Below, piece after piece: positions 15,856 to 24,755 of a DNA stretch of 64,000 nucleotides. The stretch spans positions 62,001-126,000 of the forward strand of contig DASPRY010000113.1 in NCBI GenBank assembly GCA_035624215.1, written 5' to 3'. This stretch comes from JAFAGX01 sp035624215 (GTDB taxonomy: Bacteria > Acidobacteriota > Terriglobia > Terriglobales > Acidobacteriaceae). The position numbers and the translations under genes are program-made. The stretch's first letter is position 1. Every line of letters starts with the position of its first letter. A model generated the notes under the pieces. It had not been told where the DNA came from. It searched no databases and saw only the letters and a program-made list of their open reading frames with translations.

Positions 15856-18444
15856 TTAGTTAATATCGAACTGCTCCTGATGCAGTGCCGGATCGCTCTT
15901 CACGATAACACTCTTCTTGGTCAGCTCTTCCATCTCAGCGAGCAGCCGGCCATTGTTCACTTTTAAAGCCTTGGCGACTTCCGGATTCACCCGCAGCATG
16001 ACGTCTGAGTGTTCCAGGTGTTTCGCCATCTTGCGCATCTCCAGATAAATCTCGTTGCATACCGTGGTCACCGACTTCACAAAACCGGTGGATTGGCAAT
16101 ACGGGCACGGCGAACCAATGGTGCGCTCGAGCGATTGCTTGACCCGTTTCCGGGTGATGGCAACCAGGCCGAAATCGTTAAATTGCAGGACCTTGGATGG
16201 CGAACGGTCGTTGCGCAGGGCTTCTTCCAGCGCCTGCATGACTTTCTGCCGGTTGCGGCGCTCGTCCATATCGATGAAGTCGATGATGATGATGCCGCCC
16301 AAATCGCGCAGCCGAATCTGACGCACGATTTCCTTGATAGCATCGACGTTGGTCTTGACGATCGTGTCTTCCAGGCGGGCGGTTTTGCCCACGTACTTGC
16401 CGGTGTTTACATCGATCGCGACCAGCGCCTCAGCCTGATTGATGACGATGTACCCGCCGCTCTTCAACCATACTTTGGATTTCAGCGCTTTGTTAATTTC
16501 GTCGGTCAGGCCGAACTGGTCAAACAGCGGGGTCTCCTTGGTGTAGAGCTTGATCCGCTTCACCAACGCCGGCTGAAAGCGATTGGCAAAACGCAAGATT
16601 CGTTCGTATTCCTGCTCGCTATCCACCCAGATCTGGGAAAAGTCCGACGTGACCTGGTCACGAAGCACGCGTTCTACGACATTCAGATCGTGATAAATCA
16701 GGGCCGGAGCTTTGCTCATCTCGGCGCGAGTTTTTATCTCAGACCATAAGCCTTTCAGGAACCGGATGTCGGCGCGCAATTCGTCTTCAGATGCGCCCTG
16801 GGCTGCGGTGCGCACAATGAAACCGCCGTGCCCGTTCTCCCGTTCACTAAGGATGATGCGTTTCAGCCGCTGGCGTTCCTCTTCGGAGGAAATCTTGCGG
16901 GACACGCCGGTATGGTGCACCGTCGGCATGTAAACCAGGAAGCGTCCAGGCAACGCAATGTGACTGGTGATGCGCGCTCCCTTTTTGGCAATTGGTTCCT
17001 TGGCGATCTGCACCAGAATCTCCTGGCCCTCTTTGAGAAGATCGGTGATCTGCGGCAATTGCTGAGGCTCATTCCGGCGGAAGCGCCGACCACCGCGCCG
17101 GCCGCGCGGTCCGCCCCGGCGATCAAATGACGGACGCTGCAATCGCTGCGTGTAAGGAGCGGTGGCTGAGGGTGCGCGCACTTCCGCGCGCGCCTCGACC
17201 GGCCTGTTGCCTGCTGTTTCGGCGTCGAGCAAGGCTTCTGCTTCGGCCTGGGCTTCCTCGATCTCGGCTTCTTCTTCCTCTTCAGCCTGAGCTTCAGCCT
17301 CTGCACTCAATTCTTCCTCGGTATCCTCAATGTCGGCAGTTGCTCGCGGCGCTGCAAGGTCGGACGAAACTTGGACACCGGTTTCGATGGAGGGTTCGGC
17401 TGAGGCAGCGAGTTGCTGCGGCCGATAATCGCCGGCGTGGTGCGTCTCCTCCTCCATTTCTTCGAAAGCCGCATCTTCCTCGAGATCTTCCACGTAGGAA
17501 GCCAGATCGGCCTCATCTTCTTCGATCTCTTCTTCTTCGAGCGTACCTGAAGCAGGCGCCGCAGCGGCCTCCCGCCTGGAGGAAGCCTCTTCTTCAGCCG
17601 GGGCCCCCGGCGATTCAGCTTTGAAGCTCAGCTCAGCCGGCTCGTGGCTAATGTGGTGGTTCGTTTCCAGTTCGGCGTTTGGCAATGAATCTTGAGAGCT
17701 TGCTTCCGGCGTGCTGGCGACGATTTCCGAAGGCTGATGGTCGGGCTTGGTAAACAGAGGCTCATCATCCGGAAAAACCGAAGAGATTGGCGGTGGGGCT
17801 GGTTCGGTGCGCTCCGCAGAGGGTGCTTGCGCGAGCCGCTGGTACTTGGAAATGGACTCGCCGGGCAGAACAATCGGTTGATAGCCCGGAGGCGGGCCGT
17901 AGTCGGTGCGCGGCTGCGAGGATTCCGGGCGGGCAAAGCGGCTCTCGGGCATGCGCTCGCCACGGCGTCCGCGGCCACGACGGCGTCGGCTCCGCCAATC
18001 GTTGCGCGATTCACGCTGGTCCCCATTGTTCAACCTGTCGCGGTTCTCCGGCATACGGTTTTCAGATTGAGCAGCCGCCGATCGCGAGTTTTCGCTGGTG
18101 GAGGGTTGCCCGGCAGCTTCCGGCACACGATTTTCTTCGACCGGTCGAGCCTCCTGCGACGGCTGAAACGGTTGCGCTCCGTTAACCGGGATCTCCTCGA
18201 CCTCATCTTCTTCGCGCAATTCCATGAAGTCGGAAACGTAGAGGAAGGCGTCGCGCTCCAGCCCGATATCGACAAAGGCGGACTGCATGCCGGGAAGCAC
18301 GCGGGTCACCCGGCCTTTATAGATAGAACCCGCCAGGGTGTATTCATTTTCGCGCTCGAGGTAAATTTCCGCGAGCTGATCGTCTTCGACCATCCCGACT
18401 CGGGTTTCGTGTGGGGTGGAAGACACAAACAATTCTTTTGTCAT
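15856..18444 (-). CDS. Ribonuclease E/G family endoribonuclease with a large acidic insert
   Basis: An 862-residue RNase E/G. The S1 RNA-binding domain starts at about residue 35 (AGSIYKGRVTRVLPGMQSAF), then is interrupted near residue 85 by about 370 residues of low-complexity Glu/Ala/Pro/Arg-rich sequence with RGR-rich basic patches. It resumes near 459 (PQITDLLKEGQEILVQIAKE). The catalytic DNase-I-like domain has both metal-binding Asp motifs, VAIDVNTGKYVG and IIIIDFIDMDERRNR, followed by the zinc-link CPYC. It has no C-terminal degradosome scaffold, so the insert may take that role. It follows rodA on the same strand after a 430-bp gap. Confidence 0.93.
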   Translation of the reverse strand: MTKELFVSSTPHETRVGMVEDDQLAEIYLERENEYTLAGSIYKGRVTRVLPGMQSAFVDIGLERDAFLYVSDFMELREEDEVEEIPVNGAQPFQPSQEARPVEENRVPEAAGQPSTSENSRSAAAQSENRMPENRDRLNNGDQRESRNDWRSRRRRGRGRRGERMPESRFARPESSQPRTDYGPPPGYQPIVLPGESISKYQRLAQAPSAERTEPAPPPISSVFPDDEPLFTKPDHQPSEIVASTPEASSQDSLPNAELETNHHISHEPAELSFKAESPGAPAEEEASSRREAAAAPASGTLEEEEIEEDEADLASYVEDLEEDAAFEEMEEETHHAGDYRPQQLAASAEPSIETGVQVSSDLAAPRATADIEDTEEELSAEAEAQAEEEEEAEIEEAQAEAEALLDAETAGNRPVEARAEVRAPSATAPYTQRLQRPSFDRRGGPRGRRGGRRFRRNEPQQLPQITDLLKEGQEILVQIAKEPIAKKGARITSHIALPGRFLVYMPTVHHTGVSRKISSEEERQRLKRIILSERENGHGGFIVRTAAQGASEDELRADIRFLKGLWSEIKTRAEMSKAPALIYHDLNVVERVLRDQVTSDFSQIWVDSEQEYERILRFANRFQPALVKRIKLYTKETPLFDQFGLTDEINKALKSKVWLKSGGYIVINQAEALVAIDVNTGKYVGKTARLEDTIVKTNVDAIKEIVRQIRLRDLGGIIIIDFIDMDERRNRQKVMQALEEALRNDRSPSKVLQFNDFGLVAITRKRVKQSLERTIGSPCPYCQSTGFVKSVTTVCNEIYLEMRKMAKHLEHSDVMLRVNPEVAKALKVNNGRLLAEMEELTKKSVIVKSDPALHQEQFDIN

Positions 18445-18874
18445 AAAACTCCGGTCCCTGCAGCACTAAATGGCGCAGGGTTCACCGGAACATTGGCAGG
18501 GAAAGATCGGGAGGATGGAGCCATGCGAGGGCCGACTGGAACACAGTACAACCCGGGCTGCGGAGTCGTCTCTGCAGCATTGTCAATTCCACAAGCTCGA
18601 AAAGGCTTCTCACTTATCGCATGTCGCGCCGGGTTTGTGACCGCTCTCTCAGGCCGTCTTGCGGAAAAGTGTCTTCTGGACTTGGTGTTCCGATGATCTT
18701 TCTCCTACGACCCGGGGGCCGTTACCCGCCCGGCAGCGTACTAAGCTTCAATCCTGCCCGGCCTGCGACTGCCTTTGGCCGGTGAGTGCCCTCTTGACGC
18801 GAGGGCGATCGTAATCTTGTATTTAGCCGCTTGTGGCAAGCGCGGCCAGGCTCCTTGCCGTCTTCCCGGTTGCT
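18445..18874 (-). other. 430-bp region upstream of rne/rng
   Basis: No gene is supported here. On the minus strand it is the leader of the RNase E/G gene and the end of the rodA transcript. It contains several GC-rich inverted words, for example CCGCTTG...CAAGCG near 18831. In proteobacteria the RNase E mRNA has a long autoregulatory leader; a similar role here is only inferred. Confidence 0.3.
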
Positions 18875-19960
18875 TCAGTTCACATAACGGCGCATACGGA
18901 CATTCATCACCATACCCAGCACCAGGAACATAAATAAAACGGAAGACCCACCATAACTCATGAGGGGCAAGGGAATCCCCGTGACCGGCATAAAGCCGAC
19001 CACCATGCCGACGTTAACCAGGATGTGGAAACTGAGCACAGCTACCACGCCCATCACCAAGAATGTGCCGGCGCGGTCGGGTGCCGTCTGCGCATTCTGG
19101 GTTAATCGCATCAGCACTATGAAGTATAACAGCATTACACTCAAGGCACCGACAAATCCGTGCTCCTCGGCAAAGGCAGCAAAGATAAAGTCGGTCTGGG
19201 GGACAGGGAGGAATGAAAGGTGGGTCTGAGATCCGGCGCTGCTGCCCCAGATTCCGCCCGACCCTACCGCAATGAGCGATTGAATGACCTGGTAGCCAGA
19301 GCCCTGACGGTCCGCCTCAGGCTCCATAAAGCTGGTGAGGCGCTCTCGCTGGTACGGTTTCAAGACGTGCCAGGCTAAAGGCATCATCAGTCCCGCCAGC
19401 AGAACCACGGCGAGAGCCTGCTTGGCACGCAACCCACCCAGAAAAAGACCCATGACGGCAATTGGTATATACGTCAGGGCGGTTCCCAGGTCCGGTTGCG
19501 CCAGCACCATGAGCATAGGTACGCCAACCATGGCTCCAGCCTTGATGAAGTCCGACCAGGAAAGCTGCCGCTGGTGCAAATCCGCAAAGTACTTGGCAAC
19601 GGCGACAATCAGGATCAGCTTCACCCATTCAGAAGGTTGAAAGTGGCCACCCCCCGGCATCTTGACCCAGCGCCGGGCTCCCAGATATTTTTGTCCGAAA
19701 ACCAACACCGAAACCAGAGAAGCGACAGCGGCGATATACATCCAGTGAACTCTCTCCAGCAAGGCTTGATAATTGACGATACTCATCAAGAACATTGCCC
19801 CAATGCCGCCTATGACCCAGTAGGCCTGCCTGATGTGAGCACCGGCAAACTTGGTGTGCATGGTGGCGCTGCGTATCTCAGTAATACCCAAAGCGCAGAT
19901 AATCAGCACAAAGGTGAACAGCAGCCAATCAAAATCGCGAAATGAAACGTAACGGCTCAT
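18875..19960 (-). CDS. rodA: Rod-shape-determining peptidoglycan glycosyltransferase RodA (SEDS)
   Basis: A 361-residue SEDS-family protein with about ten transmembrane helices. Family blocks include KYLGARRWVKMPGGGHFQPS (periplasmic loop with the W-x-P-x-G region), LAQPDLGTALTYIPIAVMGLFLGG and the C-terminal TGIPLPLMSYGGSSVLF. SEDS proteins polymerise lipid II in complex with a class B PBP; here the PBP2 gene lies immediately upstream (75-bp gap). It is the last shape gene before rne. Confidence 0.96.
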   Translation of the reverse strand: MSRYVSFRDFDWLLFTFVLIICALGITEIRSATMHTKFAGAHIRQAYWVIGGIGAMFLMSIVNYQALLERVHWMYIAAVASLVSVLVFGQKYLGARRWVKMPGGGHFQPSEWVKLILIVAVAKYFADLHQRQLSWSDFIKAGAMVGVPMLMVLAQPDLGTALTYIPIAVMGLFLGGLRAKQALAVVLLAGLMMPLAWHVLKPYQRERLTSFMEPEADRQGSGYQVIQSLIAVGSGGIWGSSAGSQTHLSFLPVPQTDFIFAAFAEEHGFVGALSVMLLYFIVLMRLTQNAQTAPDRAGTFLVMGVVAVLSFHILVNVGMVVGFMPVTGIPLPLMSYGGSSVLFMFLVLGMVMNVRMRRYVN

Positions 19961-20035
19961 GCTTCGTCGATCGTCATCCGTCGTTGGTCGTGGGTCGTAA
20001 TGCTTTTAAGCAACCTAGCTACTAGCTACTCAAGT

Positions 20036-22003
20036 TCAATTCACTCCCGGCGCAGCCGTGGCCAATGGCAACCGGTGACGGGTGAGGTCGATGGTAAATC
20101 GTCCGGCATGCAAGACTTCTTGCGAGCCGTCGGGATCATTGTCATTCCACACGGCTCCAATCTCGACCTTTGGTTTGCTTTCCGCCACCTTGGTGGGCTG
20201 ACGCCGTTGTTTTTCAACGTAAGCTTTAATGACCTGGGCCGCGATGCGAGCGGCGAACTGACCGTGCTCGCCGCCCTCGAACAGGACCGTAACCACGATC
20301 TCCGGATTGCGGCGTGGCGTGACCCCCACGAACCAGGCGTTATCTTTGAAGCGCGACTTGCCATTCGCCACTTTCGCCTTCATGGCATTACTGATGGTTT
20401 GAGCGCTGCCGGTCTTGCCGGCAAAGTCGATGCCCTGCAAATGGGCGCTGGCCGCGGTTCCTAAAGGAGTGGGCACATTGGCCATCGCATCGGTAATGAT
20501 CTCCCAATTTTGAGGATCAATGGTAATCTGCACTTTGTCGGGAGCGCTCGAAGCCGGGAGGACGTTCCCCGGCAAGTCGGCGGGATTGGTGACATGGGGC
20601 CGCACCATGGTGCCGCCGCTGGCAATAGCACCGATGGCCCGCGCCAATTGGATGGGGGTGACGGCCACCGCACCTTGCCCGATGCCGACCGAGATGGTTT
20701 CTCCGGCGTACCATTTCTGCTTGAAGTTGCGCAGTTTCCATTCTTCCGACGGCATCACGCCGGTAACTTCCTGGGGTAGATCGATGCCAGTCCGCTGTCC
20801 CAACCCGAACAAGGTCGCGTATTTTGCTATACGGTCGATCCCCAGTTTTTCGGCCAAGGTATAGAAGAAGACGTCGCAGGACTGATAGATTCCCTTGCTG
20901 ATGTCTACTTCTCCGTGAACCCGATGTTCCGCAGTTACCCAGCACTTGAAATAGCGCCCGTAGAAAACCGCGCCACCGTTGCAGATCACGTGCAGATCCT
21001 GGGCAATTCCTTCCTGCAAACCGGCGGTGGCCATGATGATTTTGAACGTGGAGCCGGGGGCCAACTGCGCCTGGATCGCCTTATTGAGAAGCGGATGCTC
21101 ATCGTCAGCGACTAACTTTGCCCACTGATCACGGGAAACACGCACGGCAAAATCATTGGGATCAAAGGTCGGCCGGCTCACCATGGCCAGAATTTCGCCA
21201 TTGCGCGGATTCATGGCAACGATGGCGCCATTTCTGCCTTCCAACGCCTCCTCGGCGGCGATCTGCAAATCGAGGTCGATGGTGAGCTTAAGCTGCTTTC
21301 CCGGGACAGCGGGCGTCTCGTCGAGCCTTCCAACTTCCTTGCCCTTGCTATTCACGACCGCCCGGCGCGAGCCGTTCTTGCCCATCAGAATGTCGTTGTA
21401 TTGGAGTTCGACTCCGGACTTACCTACCACATCGCCCGGACTGTAGAGCTCAAACTGCGGTTGATTGAGCATGTCCTCGCTTACTTCGCCGACATAGCCG
21501 ATCAAGTGCGCCATGAAGCCTTTGCGAGGATAGAGGCGACGATGCGCCATGATGGTGTCGAGCTCAGGCAACTCATTGCGGTGGGACTCGATAAAAGCCA
21601 CTTCGTCCTGCGTGATGTCGTCCTTTAAAAAGATCGGCTGATATTGTGGCGAGCCTGCGAAATGGCGAATGCGATCCCTGACCTCCTTGGGATCCATGTG
21701 GAGACCCTCGGCGATAAGATCGGCGTCAACCGTGAGATCGCGGGAAGAGTCGCGCAACAACAGCGCGGTGAACGAGGGGTAATTTTCCACGATGGTGCGG
21801 CCTTCACGGTCAAGGATCTTGCCACGGGGCGCAAGAATGGGCACATTGCGAATCCGATTTTTCTCGGCCAATGACGCATAGAACTCGCTTTGCACCACCT
21901 GCAACCGCCATAAGCCGTAAGCCAGAACGAGAAAAATGGAGAGGATTACGTACTGAACTGCGGTCAGGCGGACGGCGGATACTTTTTCGTCGCGGCCAAA
22001 CAT
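20036..22003 (-). CDS. mrdA: Penicillin-binding protein 2 (peptidoglycan transpeptidase)
   Basis: A 655-residue class B PBP. One N-terminal membrane helix (about 12-30) is followed by the pedestal domain with GKILDREGRTIVENYPS and the transpeptidase domain. The active-site triad motifs are present: S-x-x-K in PGSTFKI (Ser near residue 330), S-x-D/N in QSCDVF, and KTGSAQ. GVELQYNDILMGKNG is typical of PBP2. It works with RodA and the Mre proteins in cell elongation. The 334-bp region upstream and an opposed PilZ gene separate it from mreD. Confidence 0.96.
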   Translation of the reverse strand: MFGRDEKVSAVRLTAVQYVILSIFLVLAYGLWRLQVVQSEFYASLAEKNRIRNVPILAPRGKILDREGRTIVENYPSFTALLLRDSSRDLTVDADLIAEGLHMDPKEVRDRIRHFAGSPQYQPIFLKDDITQDEVAFIESHRNELPELDTIMAHRRLYPRKGFMAHLIGYVGEVSEDMLNQPQFELYSPGDVVGKSGVELQYNDILMGKNGSRRAVVNSKGKEVGRLDETPAVPGKQLKLTIDLDLQIAAEEALEGRNGAIVAMNPRNGEILAMVSRPTFDPNDFAVRVSRDQWAKLVADDEHPLLNKAIQAQLAPGSTFKIIMATAGLQEGIAQDLHVICNGGAVFYGRYFKCWVTAEHRVHGEVDISKGIYQSCDVFFYTLAEKLGIDRIAKYATLFGLGQRTGIDLPQEVTGVMPSEEWKLRNFKQKWYAGETISVGIGQGAVAVTPIQLARAIGAIASGGTMVRPHVTNPADLPGNVLPASSAPDKVQITIDPQNWEIITDAMANVPTPLGTAASAHLQGIDFAGKTGSAQTISNAMKAKVANGKSRFKDNAWFVGVTPRRNPEIVVTVLFEGGEHGQFAARIAAQVIKAYVEKQRRQPTKVAESKPKVEIGAVWNDNDPDGSQEVLHAGRFTIDLTRHRLPLATAAPGVN

Positions 22004-22337
22004 CAGGCGGATCTCAACTCCAGGTTCGCCGCCGCAAACACCACCGCGACGCTCCTGACGAATTCATCCTTTCGGGAAGTTAACTCTATTGTAACCCGCA
22101 AGGTTGCTGCCTCGCCTCTGCCCTTAGTAACTGAAGGGCATCGCCATTATGGGCAGGGATATGGCATTCCCGGGATTGATGGCGTGCCCGGAATGACGAT
22201 GTCCGGCGTTGCCGGTGAAACCCGAAGCAAGAAGTTCGAGATCTTCCCTCGATCGGGAAGTTCCGCTCACGATGACGGTACTCTGCGCTGCCCCTAGGAT
22301 TGACAAGTGACTGACGTACCCGTGGGAGGTTACTTTT
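22004..22337. other. 334-bp intergenic region between divergent mrdA and PilZ genes
   Basis: This must hold the promoters of mrdA-rodA (minus) and the PilZ gene (plus). It has a hairpin CTTCCC (22243-22248)/GGGAAG (22255-22260) and an imperfect ATTCCCGGG...CCCGGAAT pair near 22168-22195. A TTGACA word occurs at 22300-22305 but no matching -10 box is at the right distance. No coding frame is supported. Confidence 0.35.
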
Positions 22338-22799
22338 TTGCAGAGGATGGTCGTGGGATCACAGACGCTTCGAGTCGGCCAGCTGATGATCGCTACAGCA
22401 ACTCAATCGGAGAATTTCCGCATGGAAGTTGACCGCCGGCGAGAGCCTCGCGTCGAGTCCAACCTTGACGTACTCATCTGGGGGATTGATGCCCAGGGGC
22501 TGCCCTTCGCGCAGACGGCTCTCGCCCGCAACATCAGCGGCCAAGGGGCACTGTTATGTGGAATCAAGCAGGTGCTGCGTTGCGGAGACCCGATCGTAAT
22601 CCAATACGGAAAAGAACGCGCCCGGTTCAGAATAGTATGGACACGCGATTCCGCAAATGGACAAAAGATACGAGCGGCGGTTCAGAAATTAGAAGCTGAC
22701 GAGTGCCCGTGGAAGGATGAACTTCAGGCAAGCGGGTCTGCGAGCTCACGCAGCATGACAGAATCTGCCCAGCGTGTTTCCCTGTTTCCGCACTACTAA
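22338..22799 (+). CDS. PilZ-domain protein
   Basis: A 153-residue protein with a single PilZ domain. The c-di-GMP-binding signature is recognisable as RRREPR (RxxxR, near residue 35-40) and NISGQGALL (D/NxSxxG, near 64-72). The start is TTG 22338, supported by GGGAGG 8 nt upstream; the ATG at 22347 is too far from it. The gene lies between mreD and mrdA but on the opposite strand. It may couple c-di-GMP to cell shape or surface behaviour, which is inference from location. The C-terminus is Ser-rich and without features. Confidence 0.85.
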   Translation: MQRMVVGSQTLRVGQLMIATATQSENFRMEVDRRREPRVESNLDVLIWGIDAQGLPFAQTALARNISGQGALLCGIKQVLRCGDPIVIQYGKERARFRIVWTRDSANGQKIRAAVQKLEADECPWKDELQASGSASSRSMTESAQRVSLFPHY

Positions 22800-22815
22800 C
22801 TCCTGACTATTGAGC

Positions 22816-23337
22816 TTAGGTTCGTTGCTTGAACCGATCTAACAGGGTGAACATGGCGACACCTATGATGGCATTCGCCAGTGCAGAGACCAGTTCGTGG
22901 GCCCAGCTCCAGTGCAGCGTCACCCCGACGAGGCCACGCGCGACCGTGAAGTACACGATCTCGTGGACAACGTAAAAGAAAAGAATCACCAGGAAACGCG
23001 AACCGGCATTTTCGATGTCGATTTTTACTCCGAGCGATGACGCCCCATAGCCTACAACCGTGTTGGCGATTCCATAGACGCCAAGGGGCAGGGATGGCGT
23101 GAGAGCGTCCTGCAAAATGCCAATGGCTGCTCCGGTCACCATTCCTGAAACCTGGCTACGGCGCGCGACCGCAAAGAAAATCACCACCAGAAGCGGCAAG
23201 TCGAAGATCGAGAAGAAGTGCAGCCGCAGCGGCACGAATGCCTGCAGGAACACCGCAATCAGCGGAAGCAAAATGGCTACCGGAACGCTGAACCGGTAAA
23301 CCTCGATCTGCTCAGTAGATGTGTACGTGATAGGCAC
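22816..23337 (-). CDS. mreD: Rod shape-determining membrane protein MreD
   Basis: A 173-residue membrane protein with five or six helices and the usual MreD length, including LPLIAVFLQAFVPLRLHFF, GMVTGAAIGILQDALTP and the C-terminal ANAIIGVAMFTLLDRF. I chose the GTG at 23337, one base after the mreC stop (TAG, 23339-23341). A much longer open frame reaching 23535 would overlap mreC by 200 bp and encode basic, unrelated sequence. It acts with MreB, MreC, RodA and PBP2 in the elongasome. Confidence 0.87.
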   Translation of the reverse strand: MPITYTSTEQIEVYRFSVPVAILLPLIAVFLQAFVPLRLHFFSIFDLPLLVVIFFAVARRSQVSGMVTGAAIGILQDALTPSLPLGVYGIANTVVGYGASSLGVKIDIENAGSRFLVILFFYVVHEIVYFTVARGLVGVTLHWSWAHELVSALANAIIGVAMFTLLDRFKQRT

Positions 23338-23338
23338 G

Positions 23339-24634
23339 CTATTGAGATTGATCCTGTGGCATGGATTGGGTTTTTGGAACAGTTGGCGGTACTTCCGGGT
23401 TTGCGGCGGGTGCCCCGGCGCTCGGCTGCGCCTCTGAGTTTGATTGTGACTCGGACTGGGTCGCTCCAGTAGCAGGAGCAAGCGTTCCCTTCCCGGTTTT
23501 CTGTGCAGAAGCTGGCTGGGCAGCAATCGTCCCACTCATAGGCTTTGTGCCGGAAGCAGAACTGCCGGGGGACCTTGGCGAGCTAGAGCCGGCCGAGACC
23601 TTGGAAGTGGTGGGTGTTTGTGTGGTCGCTTCGCCATTGGATGTAGATCCAGATGCGGCTGGTGCGGGAGCAATCTTTAAACCGCTAGTTGGAGGTGGAG
23701 GGGCGGTTGGATTTGCGGGTGCAGGCTGGTCAGGGATGGAGGGCAAGCGCTGCGCCAGAATGTCCGCGGCCCGAAGATGCTGGGTCTCGATCACCACTGG
23801 CTCCCGTTCCTGCTCCTGGGTGATCACCAGCACTTCTTCCAGCCTGCCCAAGTCAGCCGCGGGTCTCACGCGAATATTCAAAAACAGTTCGGGGCCGGGA
23901 GAAACTCTAGTGACGGTGCCGACAAGTAAACCTTTAGGGAAAATTCGATCTCCACCACTGGTGAGCACTCTTTCGCCGGGCTGCACGGATTCATCCGTCA
24001 TCACTTTTTCCAGGACAACCTCTCCGGCGGGGGTTCCGCGCAGCACGCCCTGCAAGCGCGATCTTTCCAGGATGGCACCGACGCCGCTCATCTGATCGTC
24101 AATCAGCAGCACACTTGCCACGTGATCCTGCACTCCGCGCAGCACTTTGCCGACGATGCCGTCCGCCGTGATGGCCGCCATATCCGGCTTAATGCCGTCC
24201 CGGCTGCCTTTGTCGATATAGATTGAGCGCGATTGCTCGCTGCCGCTGGAGCCGATTACCTGGGCCGCAACTGTTCTTGCAATGAACTTTTCCTTAAAAC
24301 CTAGCAGGGCCTGCAAACGGTGGGCTTGTTCGGCATCCTCATTCAAGCGCACCCGCTCGATCTCAAGCTGTTCGATCTTCTGTTTGAGCTCCCGGTTCTC
24401 CTGCCGGACTCCGCGCAGATAGAAATAGTTACGCCAGAGACTACGGGCGCCGTTCTGAAAACCGACAATAGTCTTTTCCAAGGGGCTTACCGCGTCCACG
24501 GCCCAAACCCGGATGAGGCGAGTGGGAGCATTCTCGCCGGGTCGTTTGACCTGAATTGCCAACCCAAGCACCTGGCCAAACAGCAGGGCCGCAAGCACGG
24601 TCAGATTACGATAACGGCTGATGAGATGGTCCAT
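23339..24634 (-). CDS. mreC: Rod shape-determining protein MreC with extended low-complexity C-terminus
   Basis: A 431-residue protein: an N-terminal membrane anchor (about 8-25), a coiled coil (about 65-105), and the two-lobed MreC beta domain with GIVGKV, LLIDDQMSGVGAI, GDRIFPKGLLVGTV and EVLVITQE. Normal MreC is about 280-330 residues; here about 130 extra residues rich in Pro, Ser, Ala and Thr follow from about residue 300 and are probably disordered. The extension would be periplasmic. It follows mreB by 121 bp and touches mreD. Confidence 0.94.
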   Translation of the reverse strand: MDHLISRYRNLTVLAALLFGQVLGLAIQVKRPGENAPTRLIRVWAVDAVSPLEKTIVGFQNGARSLWRNYFYLRGVRQENRELKQKIEQLEIERVRLNEDAEQAHRLQALLGFKEKFIARTVAAQVIGSSGSEQSRSIYIDKGSRDGIKPDMAAITADGIVGKVLRGVQDHVASVLLIDDQMSGVGAILERSRLQGVLRGTPAGEVVLEKVMTDESVQPGERVLTSGGDRIFPKGLLVGTVTRVSPGPELFLNIRVRPAADLGRLEEVLVITQEQEREPVVIETQHLRAADILAQRLPSIPDQPAPANPTAPPPPTSGLKIAPAPAASGSTSNGEATTQTPTTSKVSAGSSSPRSPGSSASGTKPMSGTIAAQPASAQKTGKGTLAPATGATQSESQSNSEAQPSAGAPAANPEVPPTVPKTQSMPQDQSQ

Positions 24635-24640
24635 GAAGCA

Positions 24641-24750
24641 GCTTCAAGTTTCGAGTTTCGAGAAACGGCCCGAGATGACAAGAACCCACTTCTTAGTCTA
24701 CCGCCAATGGAAGGAATCAACTCGAAACTTGAAACTCGAAACCCGAAACT
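24641..24750. repeat. Inverted GAAACTCGAAACT-type repeat between mreB and mreC
   Basis: The left arm (about 24642-24661, CTTCAAGTTTCGAGTTTCGAG) is matched in inverted orientation by the right arm at about 24721-24750, which contains several GAAACT/CGAAAC units. The spacer is about 60 bp. It occupies nearly the whole mreB-mreC gap and would form a stem in the mRNA, possibly attenuating or protecting the transcript. Confidence 0.5.
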
Positions 24751-24755
24751 GGTTC

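Noticed and set aside
17692..18696. A 334-codon plus-strand open frame opposite rne/rng
   Set aside because: It arises from the GC-rich, Glu/Arg-rich codons of the RNase insert on the other strand; no ribosome site or domain.
22300..22305. TTGACA word as -35 box of the PilZ gene
   Set aside because: No -10 match lies 16-18 bp downstream, and the expected transcription start would fall at the start codon.
22816..23535. Longer start for mreD, to 23535
   Set aside because: The extra 66 codons overlap mreC by about 200 bp and encode basic, non-membrane sequence; GTG 23337 right after the mreC stop fits the family length.
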